This document shows, in pieces, positions 33,118 to 47,900 of a stretch of 64,000 bases of DNA. The DNA comes from Zopfochytrium polystomum. Its lineage: Eukaryota > Chytridiomycota > Chytridiomycetes > Chytridiales > Chytridiaceae. A model generated the notes under the pieces. The model ran no database searches. It was not told the origin of the DNA and was given only the letters and a program-made list of their open reading frames with translations. The DNA lies in assembly GCA_025765615.1 (NCBI GenBank), contig JAIVFJ010000139.1:62001-126000 (forward strand). Reading direction: 5' to 3'. A program made the position numbers and the translations under genes. Position 1 is the stretch's first letter; the number at the start of each line of letters is the position of its first letter.

Positions 33118-34707
33118 TCACCACATCTTGAGTGCGGGGAGCGTCCAGCCTGTACCGGAACTCATTCCCCCGCGAGAATCCAGACAACGCGATGGTGTTG
33201 CATTTTGCTTGTTTGGCCTCGTAACGGTCCTTTGGGGGCTGATATCTGAATAGGGCGGAAAACTGTTACCAGCAAGGCTTGGTGAGTAAGAGCCAAAAGG
33301 CACCTCAGGCCAGTCTCTGTAGCCAAGCGTCCAATGGGGTCTGGGTCGTCAACGTGCGTGTACTTGTCGTTATTCTGAACGGCTCCGGTCGGTTCTTTTA
33401 ACCCTATCCGGATTGACTGGGAGGCTCGGATGGGGGCAACATCACCCAGCTGATGCACGATCCTGTTCCAACCAATAAACCAATAAGGACACAACACTAA
33501 TTGCACGTCCCCACAAAAAAGAAAACGGACGCCATTATTTTCATTGTCGTTTACCTAGAAAGTCCTCTTAAGGTAGCAGGATCCCTCTTCTGCACCCACT
33601 CCGCCAAGTCCCTGTGCCGCAGCGCCTCCAAAAACACCGCGTCCGTGTCTCGCGGGTCGGGCGAGCCCGGCGCGCCGAGGATCTCGTGGTCCGCGCGGAG
33701 CATATTGCGGTGGCGGTGGGACCGGCAGAAGCCGTTTTCCGTCATTTTGGTCGGGTTCTCCGGGCGGGGTGTCGTGTCGGCGACGGCGGCGAGGGCTTTG
33801 GCGTGCGCGACGCTTTTGCCCAGTGTCTGTGGAGGTGTTTTTTTTGAGTAAGGGCATGGAAACCCGTGAATTGGTGCCGTTGAGCACTAGCAAGTCGTGG
33901 GAACTCTCACCGGATCGCAAGCGTAAGCCGCCCAAACGCTCCCGAGCTCTTTGATCTCCCCGGCGTCGCTGATGTATGCCGTTGTGGAGGGGATAATGGT
34001 GCCTTTGCTGACCTCAGAGGCTTTGAACGTCAGTCCTTGGTCGTAGCTTGTTTTCATCTGGGACTTTTTCTCCCTGTGGTTCTGCGCACCATCCTTCATC
34101 ATTCTGCAGCTCTCACGGAAGGGGGGGGGGGGGCAAGAGAATACCAGATAATGCAGTATCTCACCGTCCCGTCCTCGGTTACTTTAAATTTGGGAAGGCG
34201 CGTGAACCCGGACTCCACTGGCGCGTTGACGCCCTGCTCCGTATCGAGGTTTCCCGGACGCGGTGGACTGGCGTAATCGAGCACCGTGCGCGTCTTGAAA
34301 GGATCCACAATCCTAGAGAGGAGGAGGAAGAGGGAACCGACTGGTCAACGCGCACAACAGAACGTCCCGCAAAAATCACCCCCGCTGCGATCATCAACCT
34401 GAACGCGTCGGACTCGTCGACGTCCTTGTCGTAGTTGACGTGCGGGATCACGTTTTTTGTGTAACCGGTGCGGCGACGAGTCTCTGCAATGAGGACCTTG
34501 ATGCCTCCGACGAGCGCCGGCTTGAGGTCCTTTGGGGAGACGCCGTTGATGGGGTAGGCGAGTAGCGGGGTGGAGGCGGGGGGCGTGGTGGCGAAAGGTG
34601 GTAGAGTTTGTGGTGGAGTAGAAGGAGCGCGGGTCGAGCGACGCGCCGGCCGAGACGCCGATCATGTCGGACGGCGCCGTGTCGCGCCCGTCCTTTGTGG
34701 TCGCCAT
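33118..34707 (-). CDS. Uncharacterised protein with repeated E-x-G-(F/Y)-x-(R/K) motifs; possible axonemal protein
   Basis: Six exons join in phase: 34399-34707, 34165-34312, 33911-34057, 33555-33826, 33304-33462 and 33118-33303 (acceptor at 33262 for the last), giving about 390 residues. No enzyme or fold domain is recognised. The motif recurs: RRTGYTKN, VESGFTR, ENGFCRS. Pro/Tyr/Arg-rich low-complexity segments lie between them, a style seen in ciliary microtubule-associated proteins. That suggestion is inference. Exon 1 needs one extra C skipped near 34599 (between NSTTF and ATTPPAS). The last exon ends KMW-stop, although a good donor (GTGAGT) overlaps that stop, so one more exon is possible. 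It is divergent from the hydrolase gene. Confidence 0.55.
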
Positions 34708-34924
34708 TTCTTTTGAAGCTCTTGCAAGTGTTGAATATTATATTAATAATAATAATAATAATAATAATAAACTTGATGTATATTGATAGTACCGAATGTA
34801 GAGAGTGGGACTTTGATTCTCTGGTGGTGGTTGGGTCCTGACGACGTCACTCTTCTCGAACCTCCCTGTCTCTGGCTGGCGGTCTGTCTGCGGCTTGGCG
34901 CGGCGCCTTCGGCAAAACGTGCCG

Positions 34925-34976
<52 letters not shown>

Positions 34977-34997
34977 CGCTCCCCAACACACACGGAC
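34708..34997. promoter_or_regulatory. Divergent promoter region with (TAA)n and (CT)n
   Basis: A shared upstream region between two divergent genes. It has a TAA run at 34741-34770 and a CT run at about 34928-34972 that ends 25 bases before the hydrolase start codon. Such CT tracts are common core-promoter elements in fungi; a role here is inferred. Confidence 0.45.
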
Positions 34998-37283
34998 ATG
35001 GTTGCCGCCGCCATGACGGGCGCCGTCCTGACGGCCTCGATCCTGGCCTCGGCGTCGTCGAACGCCTCGGCCTTCCTGCCGCTCTCCTACACAAGCTCGC
35101 TGCTGGCCGCCGCCCGCTCCCACGCCCAGGCCCGTTTCGGCTTCCTGCTCGACAGCCCCTTGGTGCGCCCGCTCGTCGGCTCGTGGTGGCCGTCCGTTGC
35201 CGCCGTGCTCCTCGTCCTCTTGCTGCACTTTGAGATCTCGGCCTCCCCCGTCCGCATCACCCATGCCGACGACACCACCCCGATCGAGGAGTGGGACGCG
35301 CAGTACGGCAGAGTCAGAAGGATCCCGCTGCACCTCTTTATCAGGGAGCACTGCCCAGCCCTGGTTCGCGGCGTGTTCTACCCGAATCTGTTCCTCTTCA
35401 ACGGAGATGTGAGTAGTGCGCCATGATCGGCGATCGCCCCGCCTTTTGACTTACTCACACAATCACCCTCGCTCGTGCAGCTGCAAACCATCTTTGCCTC
35501 TGCGATCGCCCAGTTCAGGGACAGGCGCGTTTTTTACGAAAGGTACGCCACGCGCTGAACACGCGATTCCATCCGTTTAACCTGACACCCCAGAGAAATC
35601 TTGAACACTCCCGACGGAGGCATCATATCAATCGACTGGAGCCCGAAACTTCCAACCACTGACTTGAAAGCAGAAAAAGTTCCCCTTATGGTTATTTTCC
35701 ATGGCCTCACCGGCGGATCGCACGAAACCTACGTTCAGGACTTGGTCGAGCGGTGGAACGAAAAGGGTTACCGAGCGGTTGTTGTCAACTCGAGGGGTTG
35801 CGCTGAGACGGAGCTCAAGTCGCACATCCTGTACAGTGCGGGCTGGACTGAGGACGTTCGCCTGGCTGTCAACTACATTAAGAGGATCCTCCCAAACACT
35901 CCTCTTTTCGCGACGGGCTTCTCCCTCGGTGCCAATTTCCTCACCAAGGTTGGAATAACAAATTTGAGCGGCCCCTCGAAAGTTTTAACCTTTGTTCCGC
36001 AACATCACTTACAGTTCGTTGGAGAAGAGGGCGATAAGTGCCCTTTCGTAGGCTTCACCGCTGTTGCCAACCCATTTGACCTTCTTGTCGGCATCAAATC
36101 ACTTCATCATCGTTGGATCGGTCGTGCTGTTTATTCACCGGCCATGGCAAATAATTTAAAGCGTGTTTATCTACGGTATGCACTTTTTTCCCTTCCGTTA
36201 CCTTTTCGTATTCGTCACTAAGAAGCCTCCAGACACCAGCACATGATTCACAAGAACCCTCACCACGCGTTCGAAGCAAAAAACGATTCTGGACGGAAAG
36301 ACGATCGAAGACTTTGACCAAACCTCACGTCAAAGGTTTTTGGATTCCGGACGGGGCACGAGTATTACCGCATGTCGTCGTCGGCGCAGTATGTTCCAGA
36401 CATCAAAATCCCTGGAATGTTCTTGTCTGCGCTAGACGATCCCGTCGCCTCCGCGCTGGCCATTCCTCGATACGAAATCCTCGCAAACCCAAACCTCTTC
36501 CTTGCCACCACCAAGAAGGGCGGCCACATTGGTTGGTTTGACGGCTATTTCAGCGCTCGCCGATGGTTCGCAAAGCCCCTGGTGGAATTTGCCGAGGCTC
36601 TCGTTCAGGTATGCGTGACCCGTAACCCTCAAAGTTGAGTCCAACGCTAACAGCAAGTTTCCTCCCGAACGGTAGGCGCGTCTGTCGATTCCGGCAGACC
36701 TTGAGCCGGTTGAAGTGCACCATCCAGCACCAGCGCCGAGACCCCGGCTTCATCAGCCGTACAGCAAGCCGGGGCACAAACCGCCCCTTGCGCCCCACCT
36801 TGTCTTCAAGCACCGCGAACACACCGCGACACTGCGGCCGCCCCGGCTTCGATCCCAGCGGCGGTTGGCACCCTCGTCGGGGAACGCTACAGCGGTTGTT
36901 ACCAAGCCTGCTCCAACCGCCAGGTCAGCTCCTGCTGCCGCTGCATCGTCTGCAGGACCGTCAGCAGCAAGCGGGTCGTTCCAGGAAGCTGAAGCGGCGG
37001 CAGAGGAGCCGGTGGATGACGAGACGCTGGGGATTGGGGCGTCCGGCTGGCAGGCGTTTGAACGTTTCATGTCTTCTAAAGAAGGGCAGATTGCCATGAC
37101 GATGGGTTCGGGTCGCAGTGGGGTTTGTCGTGGGGCTGGCGCTTGGGTCGAAACCGAGGCGGCGGGGAGTGTTTTGATGGACTGTTCTTTGTTCCAAGTT
37201 TTCCGGCAAAAGAAACAAGCCAATTGTTTATTTTCTTTCATTCAACCAACCCGACCCCTCTCCAACCCTCGAAGCTCGAAGCC

Positions 37284-37290
<7 letters not shown>
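34998..37290 (+). CDS. Alpha/beta hydrolase of the EMB8/YheT family
   Basis: A membrane-linked serine hydrolase. Exons are 34998-35408, 35481-35542, 35594-35948, 36015-36175, 36233-36608 and 36676-37290. The N-terminus has a hydrophobic segment (VAAVLLVLLLHF). The fold begins at VIFHGLTGGSHETY, with SRGCAET, nucleophile Ser in GFSLGAN, acid Asp in SALDDPVAS and His in KKGGHIGWFDG, which is the family triad. The intron at 35949-36014 is in frame and would otherwise insert 22 residues before FVGEEGDKCPF. Two frame breaks lie in exon 5: one extra A in the A6 run near 36280 and one base missing near 36323. The C-terminal region is Pro/Ala-rich and its true end is uncertain. Substrates of fungal members are lipid esters. 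Confidence 0.8.
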
Positions 37291-38248
<958 letters not shown>

Positions 38249-38578
38249 GAGGTTCTTCGCTTTTTTTGTTTTTGCAGTTGTTGTGCAACCGCGGTCATGG
38301 CGATTGGTTGGGATGATGGGTCGCCGAATAAATCTCTGGTAATAAAGATATCAGGCTGTACATAAGAAGTTGGCGAGGTTCATCTGGTTGTGCGCAGGAA
38401 GAAGAAACTGTCCCTCATCACGGTGAGTTCGCCGATGATACATCAAAGTCATTTCGAGCACGTGCCCCTACTATCCATTATTAATATCCAGATAGGAGCA
38501 ACGCCTCGAAAATTAGCACGATGCCCAACTCATAAGAAAAGTTATCGTTGTTGACCCGATTTAGAAATTAGAGGCGGG
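38249..38578. other. Intergenic, no supported gene
   Basis: About 330 bases with T-rich 3' UTR-like sequence after rps14. Nothing further is seen. Confidence 0.5.
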
Positions 38579-39343
38579 ATGGAACCAGCAGCCGACCGGC
38601 TCTCCTTCGTCGGGTCGCCTTCCACCTTCGCTGGAGCTCCCAGAAGAGCAACGGTCGGCCTTCGGCAAGTTGGGCTTTCCAGCCTGTCCGCAAACCCGTT
38701 GTCCACCTACAACACTGGTCCGCCCATCGGCCTCCTCAACCAGCGCCACTCGGGGCTGTTCACCGTTGCGCCTCAAATCTATGATGAACCTCCCGGGAGC
38801 GCATTGGCGCCAGAACCCGATTACGAGACGGACGAAATCGACAATGAAGAGAGGCAGCCTTACGCCGTACCGGAATCCACCGAAGCGCCGTCCGCCGACA
38901 AAGACCTACCCCCGTCGTTCTCAGAAGCGCTGCAAGGCGGGTACCCGCAAGCGGCGGACAAGAGCGACAGCGGCGTCGCGGTTGCGACACCCAGCACGAT
39001 ATTCCACCAGCCTCGCCAGCGCCGGCGGTCTCGGCAGCAGCAGCCGCAGCAGCCGACGCCGCCGACCAAACAGTGCCGACGGCCAAAGTCCCGCAGCGGC
39101 GGCGGCGGTGCGAGGACGACGGTGGTGGCCGTGACGAGCCGCGACGGGGCGTACGGGAGCTTTGCGGGCGTCGACGTGCGGCTCAGTTCCCACGTTGTGG
39201 TTGGGTACACGGCGGTGGCGGCGATGACGGTGGACGGCGAGGGGTCGCCGCTCCTTTTGCAGAGGCAGCGGCCGAGGGTCGCGGTGCGGCGCGTGGCGAG
39301 CGACGGGCAGGAGGAAGCGTGTTGCGTGTGCTTCCATTGGTGA
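38579..39343 (+). CDS. Hypothetical protein, low complexity
   Basis: A single open frame of 254 codons, kept because the first 130 residues have mixed, protein-like composition. Examples are VGLRQVGLSSLSANPLSTYN, an acidic DYETDEIDNEE stretch and LPPSFSEALQGGYPQAA, a possible PPxY-like adaptor site. The second half is Arg/Gln/Gly-rich and ends in a Val/Ala-rich part with CCVCFHW. No domain, signal peptide or membrane helix is certain. The true C-terminus may lie in another frame. Confidence 0.4.
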   Translation: MEPAADRLSFVGSPSTFAGAPRRATVGLRQVGLSSLSANPLSTYNTGPPIGLLNQRHSGLFTVAPQIYDEPPGSALAPEPDYETDEIDNEERQPYAVPESTEAPSADKDLPPSFSEALQGGYPQAADKSDSGVAVATPSTIFHQPRQRRRSRQQQPQQPTPPTKQCRRPKSRSGGGGARTTVVAVTSRDGAYGSFAGVDVRLSSHVVVGYTAVAAMTVDGEGSPLLLQRQRPRVAVRRVASDGQEEACCVCFHW

Positions 39344-39501
39344 ACAGGAAAGAGGAAGCGTTGGGTCAGTACAATAATGATGTGAACAGAATGAAATGAG
39401 GGAGGGATGCACCGAATAGCCGAGGAAATCAAACTCAAGTTCGCTTCGACAAGCGCAAATTTTTGGCTTTCTCAGGGTTACCCACGATCGATCAGCCGAC
39501 A

Positions 39502-41234
<1,733 letters not shown>

Positions 41235-41550
41235 CGTTTCCTTTTTTTTCCCCCCTTTTGCACCACTACGTTCCGGTCTATTCCAATCGTTTCTTGTAGA
41301 GCAGCAATAAGTCCACTTTGGCAAATGAACTACGAACCTCCAGGTCTCCATTGTATGTTATACATTTCGGAAACACAGTAGAAAGACATGATCTCCTAAC
41401 CCCGACGATGCCAAAAATCCACATTGGCTCACCAAATGCTGGCTGAAGGGCTTCACTCTTTGAACGCACGCGCATTTCAACCTTTCCATTCATTGTTCCC
41501 ATAAGGCAACAACGTTCAGCAGAACCAAAGAGAGAAAAAAAACCCCCAAT
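41235..41550. other. Convergent intergenic region
   Basis: About 316 bases between two convergent genes. No coding or structural feature is seen. Confidence 0.5.
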
Positions 41551-42839
41551 TCACTGGTTGCACGGCTCAGGGATAGGGACATCGTCGGGGATGGGAGGGT
41601 GGAGGACCTTGCCCACGTAAAAGTACTTGTCCGAGTTGTCGTAAAAGCTAGTCCACTGTTTCAAGGACTGTAGGGACGACACAGAGTAAGACAATTGGCG
41701 ACAGAAATGTCACAAGAAGCGTGTTGTACGAACATCAATTTCAGCTTCCGAGAGTCCGCGAAGGTCGTGCGTGAGGTGGGTCTCAAAGCAACCTAATGGG
41801 AATCGCATGAGCGGTTCTCCAAACAGATGTGGGTTGGTAGAACACTGACCGGTGATGTACGCCCGCGCGGCGTCCTTGCCGGCAAAGAAGCTGTAGCCAC
41901 CTCCCTTGCCGTAGTACTTTGGTCCAGCCGAAACGTCAAAGACGCGGCCGCTGCAAAGAAATGAGGTCAGATCGTGAGAGTAACGAGGGTGAAAAGTGAT
42001 TTACATACTTGATGGCAATGTAAATTGGGAGATCTGGGTTGGATCCATCGTACTGTGCAAGCTCCTCCAGAGTAAAGATCCTTTCCTTCCACTAATGGGC
42101 AAAGAGAGGGGGGGTCGTACCAAAGCAACGGAGAAAAAAAAAGGGCGTTAGGAGTTCCGTTTTCGAATCGATGTTCACTTGGTTCTCCACAACTGAGTAA
42201 AGGGTACGCAGTGAGAGATGAAGGGATGAAGAATCCAGCAATCCAAAAAAAAAAAAAAAAAAAAAAAAACTTACAGGTCCAGAAGGCTTTACGTACTCGG
42301 GCTCCTCGTCCTCGTTCTTCGTCTCCGCGGTAGCGCTGCCCGCAGCGCCAGCAGAAGCCTCGGCCTTGGCCGCGGACGTCGTGGAGCCAGCCGCTGCGCC
42401 CACCGGCTTCTGCTTCTTCTGCACCTTCTCACCGCCATCGCTCTTCCTCTCCTCCCCTTTTTTCGCGTCGTCCTTCGCCGCCAGAGACTCCCATGCACCA
42501 TCGGGCGCACTGCCGCCGCCGCCATCGCCGCCGCTGGCGCCGCCAAACACATCACCCCACCCGAATCAGGTTGCGCCAGTGCGGGACCTTGTAGCCAAAG
42601 GTGAGCGAGTTTGTGGTGACGAGAGAGACGGAGACAATGGTCGCCCCGAGGGTGGCGAGGACGATGAGGGCGGTGGCGAGAGTCACGAAGACGGTCGCGA
42701 TCGACGACGACGACGACGGCTTCTTCGTGGATGCCGACGCGGCGGGGCTGCCGGCCTTTGCGGGCTTCTTGGCCTCGTCCCCGCCGTTGCCACCAGCGGT
42801 CTCCGCGCCCTTCGACTTGCGTTGCCGCGTCTCAGCCAT
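41551..42839 (-). CDS. MAPR / cytochrome b5-like heme-binding membrane protein
   Basis: A membrane-associated progesterone-receptor-type heme protein, the family of Dap1 and PGRMC1, which binds heme and supports cytochrome P450 enzymes. Minus-strand exons are 42275-42839, 42009-42091, 41850-41950, 41734-41792 and 41551-41667. The N-terminus is Lys/Ser-rich, then one membrane helix (IATVFVTLATALIVLATLGA), then an acidic linker. The b5-like domain runs from RIFTLEELAQYDGSNPDLPI through INGRVFDVSAGPKYYGKGGG and YSFFAGKDAARAY to CFETHLTHDLRGLSEAEID. One extra G in the GGGG run near 42562 breaks exon 1 between NLIRVG and DVFGGA. The intron 1 donor is followed by an A/T run of about 25. Confidence 0.85.
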
Positions 42840-43023
42840 CGTGATGGTGGATTTAATTGATTGGCAGCCAGTGCCGCCTGACAAGGAAAAGTCGCCACAA
42901 GTGCGCCACACGTGCGCCACACGTGCAAACGCAAGGTATCGTTAATGTGACCCTTATTTTTTTTTTTTTTTTAAACTGCAACATCCCTTCAGAGCGGAAG
43001 CCTCTTTAAATACAATCGTCTCC

Positions 43024-44867
43024 TCAACTTACAGCCGCTCCCCTCTTTGCCCCCTTCTTCTCATCCGCCGCCGACTTGAGCTGCCCGCAAGCGCCCATGA
43101 TATCTGTTCCCCTCGCGGCCCTGACGGTACACCTTACGCCAGCATCCTTCACCGCCACCTGAAACCGCCTGACCGCGTCCTCGTCCGACGTCTCGTAGTT
43201 CGACCCCGGCCACGGGTTGAACGGGATCAAATTGACCAACGCACCGGGGAACCGCCGCACGATCCGTGCGAGCTCCCTGGCGTCCCGCTCAGCGTCGTTG
43301 ACGGCCTTGAGCAGGACGTACTCGAACGTGACGTGCCCGTGCTGGTGCGCGGGGACCGCCGGGTTGTGTTTGAGCGCGGAGAGGTAGGCCTTGACGCCGC
43401 GCAGGACTTCGGCGATCGGGTAGGTTTTGTTCAGGGGCACAAGCTCGTCGCGGAGGGCGTCGGTGACGGCGTGCAGAGATGGCGAGGCCGCAGCCGAGCT
43501 CGGAGCCTACGCGGGAGAGGAGTGGTGCGACGCCCGAGGTGGACAGGGTGGTGCGATGCGGGGAGAGTCCGAGACCGGTGGAGAAGGTGCGGATGGCGGT
43601 CGCAACGTTGCGAAAGTTCAAAAGGGGTTCGCCCTGACCCTGATTGCATTGGAATGGAGAATGAAAAGAGGAAACATCGTTCAGAGGGAGTTCCCATTCC
43701 CGCAAATTTTCTTCCCCGCCAACACCGGCCTACCATCATGACAATATTTGTTACATTCCTCGGCTTCGAGCTCGACAGCGGAAAGTCCCCGACCTCCCGC
43801 ATCGCGTGCATAACCTGCGCCACAATCTCGCCCGCGCTCAAATTGCGCAGTAGCTTCTGCGTGCCGGTGTGGCAAAATGAGCACGCCAAGGAGCAGCCGA
43901 CCTGGCTGGACACGCAGACGGTCCCGCTGACGCGCGCGGGCGCGTCCGAGCTCAAGGCACGCCGCTTCCACCCGGCGTTGTCGGGAATGAAGACGCACTC
44001 GGCTGCGGCCTTTCCCGCGGTCCCGTCGAAGCCGAGCAGCCACTTGCGCGTGCCGTCCTCCGAGAGCGCCCGCTGCCGCACGATCACGTCGTGCACCGCA
44101 AACTTGGCGCTGAGCGCCTCGCGCTCCGCCTTTTGCAGCGTGGTGATGTCGTCGAGCGACTCGACGCCGGTGCGGTAGATCGCGTCGTATACTTGCGAAA
44201 TGCGGAACGCGGGTTTGTTGGCGAAGGCGTCTGTACTCGTGAGCAAGCTCGCAAAGACGTCTTTCGGCTGGCCAAGGAGCAGTATTTTGTTTGCAGCGTT
44301 CCGCGGGATTTTGGTGGGCTTCGATACTGCGCTTTCGAGATCGATCTGCGGTGGAGGGGGCTTCTGCTCTTCCGCTTGACTAGTTTTGGATTTTGATGTT
44401 GGGGTACTGCGGGCTTCGGCCTGGGCAGAAACCGAATCGGCACTTGGAGAGACTGTCGGAGCGACGGAGTTGATGGGAGCATATCGCGGTTCTCTGGCGT
44501 CCGGCGGATTCGAGAGGCTGCCCTTTCCAGAAAATCGACTAATTCGACTGCGTCGCTTCATCGCGGCCGCCCGCTTCCTCGGTGAAAACGAGAACGAAGG
44601 AGCAACGGCCCGACCGTCGTGGTCGCCCCAAATGTCTGGTGGAGCAGGCGGCTCTTTGACACGCTTCGTGGTTTTCCTGCTGCTGCTGCTGCTGCTCGAA
44701 GTCAAAGAGCGCTGCGATGCTGAAACAAGCAGGCTAAAGTTCTGGAGTACCGCCGGTCGAGTGTGGAATGCAAGAGGACACTGCGCGGTTGCGGATGCCC
44801 GCATCCATAAGGCAGGGAAAGCAGCAGCATGAGCGCGATGGGGAGGGATTTGTCTCAAAGACAGCAT
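43024..44867 (-). CDS. RlmN-type radical SAM rRNA/tRNA adenosine-C2 methyltransferase
   Basis: Methylates C2 of adenosine in rRNA and tRNA using a 4Fe-4S cluster and S-adenosylmethionine. Exons are 43734-44867 and 43024-43639. The [4Fe-4S] motif is C325-X3-C329-X2-C332 (CSLACSFC, followed by HTGTQ). The exon junction restores MMGQGEPLLN. The distal half shows HRTTLSTSGVAP, then LHAVTDALRDELVPLN, VTFEYVLLKAVND and LIPFNPWPGSNY, with the late Cys of the mechanism in VRCTVRAARG. The first 60 residues are Arg/Ser/Ala-rich without acidic residues, which suggests mitochondrial import. Two bases appear missing near 43482 (TCTCTG). A GTAAGT at the 3' end could allow one more exon. Confidence 0.88.
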
Positions 44868-44975
44868 ACTGTTTCTCTTTTCTTCAGTTGTGGTTCTTTT
44901 GACATGTCATTATTATTGCTGCTTGACAAGTTCTGTGGCAAAATGATGCTAACGTTACAGCACAGAGGTTCACCC

Positions 44976-47900
44976 TCATTCTGGTCGATGCACAACAATG
45001 TGCGGAGGGGGAGGGAGCGGTCCATAAGAGGGCGGTCCCGACCCTTGCGCCACACCCATTCCTTGAACCGGCGGACCCGCTGACGACAAGAAACCGCCGC
45101 CCTGCGGCATCTGGAGGTTCGGCGGCTGTTGCTGCGGGTGGGGTTGTATGTGGGATTGTCGGTTCGGAAAGTGCATCGGTGGCGGTCGCAGCAAAGGCGG
45201 CGGTGTCGAGTGGTTTGCGCTTGGCAGGTACTGCTGCGGCGGGGCCTGGTTGTACCCAAAGGGTGCAAGCGGTGCGTTGCCCGACATTGTGCGGTACGGT
45301 TGGTGTTGCGGTTGCGGGAATGGCGGGAACTGGCCTGGCGGCCCATACGGCGATGGCGCAAGAGAGGGATAGCGGTTGTGCTGCTGGGATTGTTCATGGG
45401 TTGGCGGCTGGCGATTCATTAATGAAGTAAAGTCCGTCTGCGGTCCGAGATAAGGAGGGGCTAATGGTTGCGCGAGGGGGGGAGGCGCCAGTTGTGGAGG
45501 CGCGAGGTGACGTTGCTGCTGTTGAATGCGAGAGGGCGTTTGCTGTTGCTGCTGCTGGTTTGTAACTGATGCCAGAAGGTCCAGACTGTTTGGGGATAAT
45601 GGCACGTCCAGGACAACTGGTTGTTGAGTTGTTTCCAGGTCCGCCGAGGCGCCAGTGGCAGTCCAGGCCGGATCCCCTGGGCCGCCAACGCGCCACGAGT
45701 CAACAAAACCTCCGAGTCCCGCAAGGTCGAATAGGTTAACGTCCCACAAACCCGCCAGGTCTGCAGACGAGTCGTCCGTTATTCCAGCTATCACATTCAC
45801 GTCAAAAGACTGTGGCGAGGCGGGAGCGGAAGAGGGCAAGCCGTTGTCGCTTCCGGCTCGTGGAGGAACTTGCAATAACCGTGACGACAAGCTGGATGTT
45901 GCAGCGCCCGGAGCTGGTGATCTAGGCGGAGTCCCGCTCCGCTCCCTCTTTGGCGGACCATCGGGAAAATCGGAGCGCACCGGCGTCACCGCAACGTCTG
46001 CACCGTCCAGTACGGCCGCTGCATCGAGCTGAATTCCTTTCAGTTCCAAAAAGTCCGAAATTCTTCTCCAGAACCGATGTAACGTAAGAGAAACGCTGCG
46101 GAGGTTGTCAAAAACGGACAGACATCGTCGGAGCTTCTGCTTCGCGTCAGGCATCGGGGGTTTCGAAGGTGTGAACGAATCGCTGGGAGCAATCAGTTTT
46201 GAAAGACAAACTGTTACAGCCATCATGACACCGTAGGAGAAATTGGGAAAGATGATTTCGGATTCGTCCGACTCAGGGTTCGTGACAGGAGCATTATCCA
46301 ATAGGGCAACAATCGAGCTGGCCGACTCAACACAGATGGGATCGTCGATTGTTCCATACGCAGTCTTCTGAAACAGAATCCACGCACTGTGGTACCTGGA
46401 CCCGCACCGTGTTGGTAACTTGCAGAAAGCGCCAAGGATAGTAGCACACTTACATCAAGAGCATCGCGTACTTTACGTTCCACTTGGGTCCCATCTGCCC
46501 CTCCTTCCAACTTGGGTCGATCGACTCATACCACCGTCGGAGACGGCCCTCTGTCTCGGTAACGAACACTTCTCGATTTGCCGGTCGGGCTCGGTTTGCG
46601 AAGCGAGATATGCTTCCTGTCTAGAAGATTAAAAAGTTTCCATAAAGCAAGCAATTGGAAGCGGGAGGCGAAACTAACCAAGAATTCCCATCAACTCAGT
46701 GTGGCGAAGGAGGTTGGATACGGTCTCGTCTTCCGCACGTGGCGCTCGAGTGTCCCAGTCGTTGGAGTCAATTGAAAGCGGACGCCCGCTCATTAAGCTT
46801 GACAAAAGAAGGTTCGCACAGTTCAGGTGGTGTAAAAACAATGAGCGAATGAGGGCCGCCATACCTCACGTAAAACTCCGCGAGCATTACACAGTACCAT
46901 GTTCGTCGATGCATTTCCAATCTTACACTGTCCAATGCTGGATGCTTAATCCCAACCAGCCGCAGTTCTCTGTGGAGTCCAATCTTTCGCAGTCGTTTAA
47001 CAAACGGGACGCACAAGGCCAAACATGAAATTTACCTCTTGGCATTTTCTGACCGCCATTCCGACGTAAGTCCATGTGGCTGTAGCCTTACCCTTCCGGC
47101 CACCAGCGGACATTGAAAGAATGATCAATGCCTGAGCCGTGAACAGATGACACTCTTCAATCCTTTCAAACCAGATCTTTTTAGAGCGGGCAAGGCAATC
47201 ACGAGAAAGCTCTTCGGCATCAACTCCATCCCACATGCTGAGAGACGATGTGAACTGCGCTGTGACTGTCATTATGGATAGAATGAGGAGAATGAACGGC
47301 CAGTGCGCCTCCTCTTCCAGTTCATTTTGAGAAAGCAGGGTGCCAAGCTCATTTCGAAACCAAGGTTCATCCAGCATGGGGAACTCGGGCTACAAGCGTT
47401 GATATTTTTGACGACAGTTAGTCCTGCACAGCTTATCCCAGCGCGTGCACCTACATGGAATTTTTGGAAGTACTGATCAACAAGATGATTGATGAGTGCA
47501 GGAGGGTACGGTAGCAAAAGGCTGCGATGCAACGCTGGTCGTGGCCGCTGGCGGAAAATGCTGGGAAAAGTTCCCGGAATGGAGAACACCCCAGTCGACC
47601 ACCGGGGGTGGGATCTGTAGATTTGATCTTTTTTCGAGCCCCCTGTACAGAAAAGAACGTTAAAATGAACCTCGCTGTGCTTAAAGGAAACCCAACCGAA
47701 CGCGCTGGTAGCTCCGAAAAAAATGAAGTAGCGGCCACTCGGGTCTGCCAGCATTCCACCTTCATACGAAGGTCCAACCATGGACGAGGGAAGCGAAAGC
47801 GGCCGCTGCTCCTGCAAATTTGGAGAGTTCCAGGGCCTTGTTGAAACAGGCGAGTGAGGCGGCGGACCAGGGCTCGTTTCGACCATCGGTGAGAGCGCCG

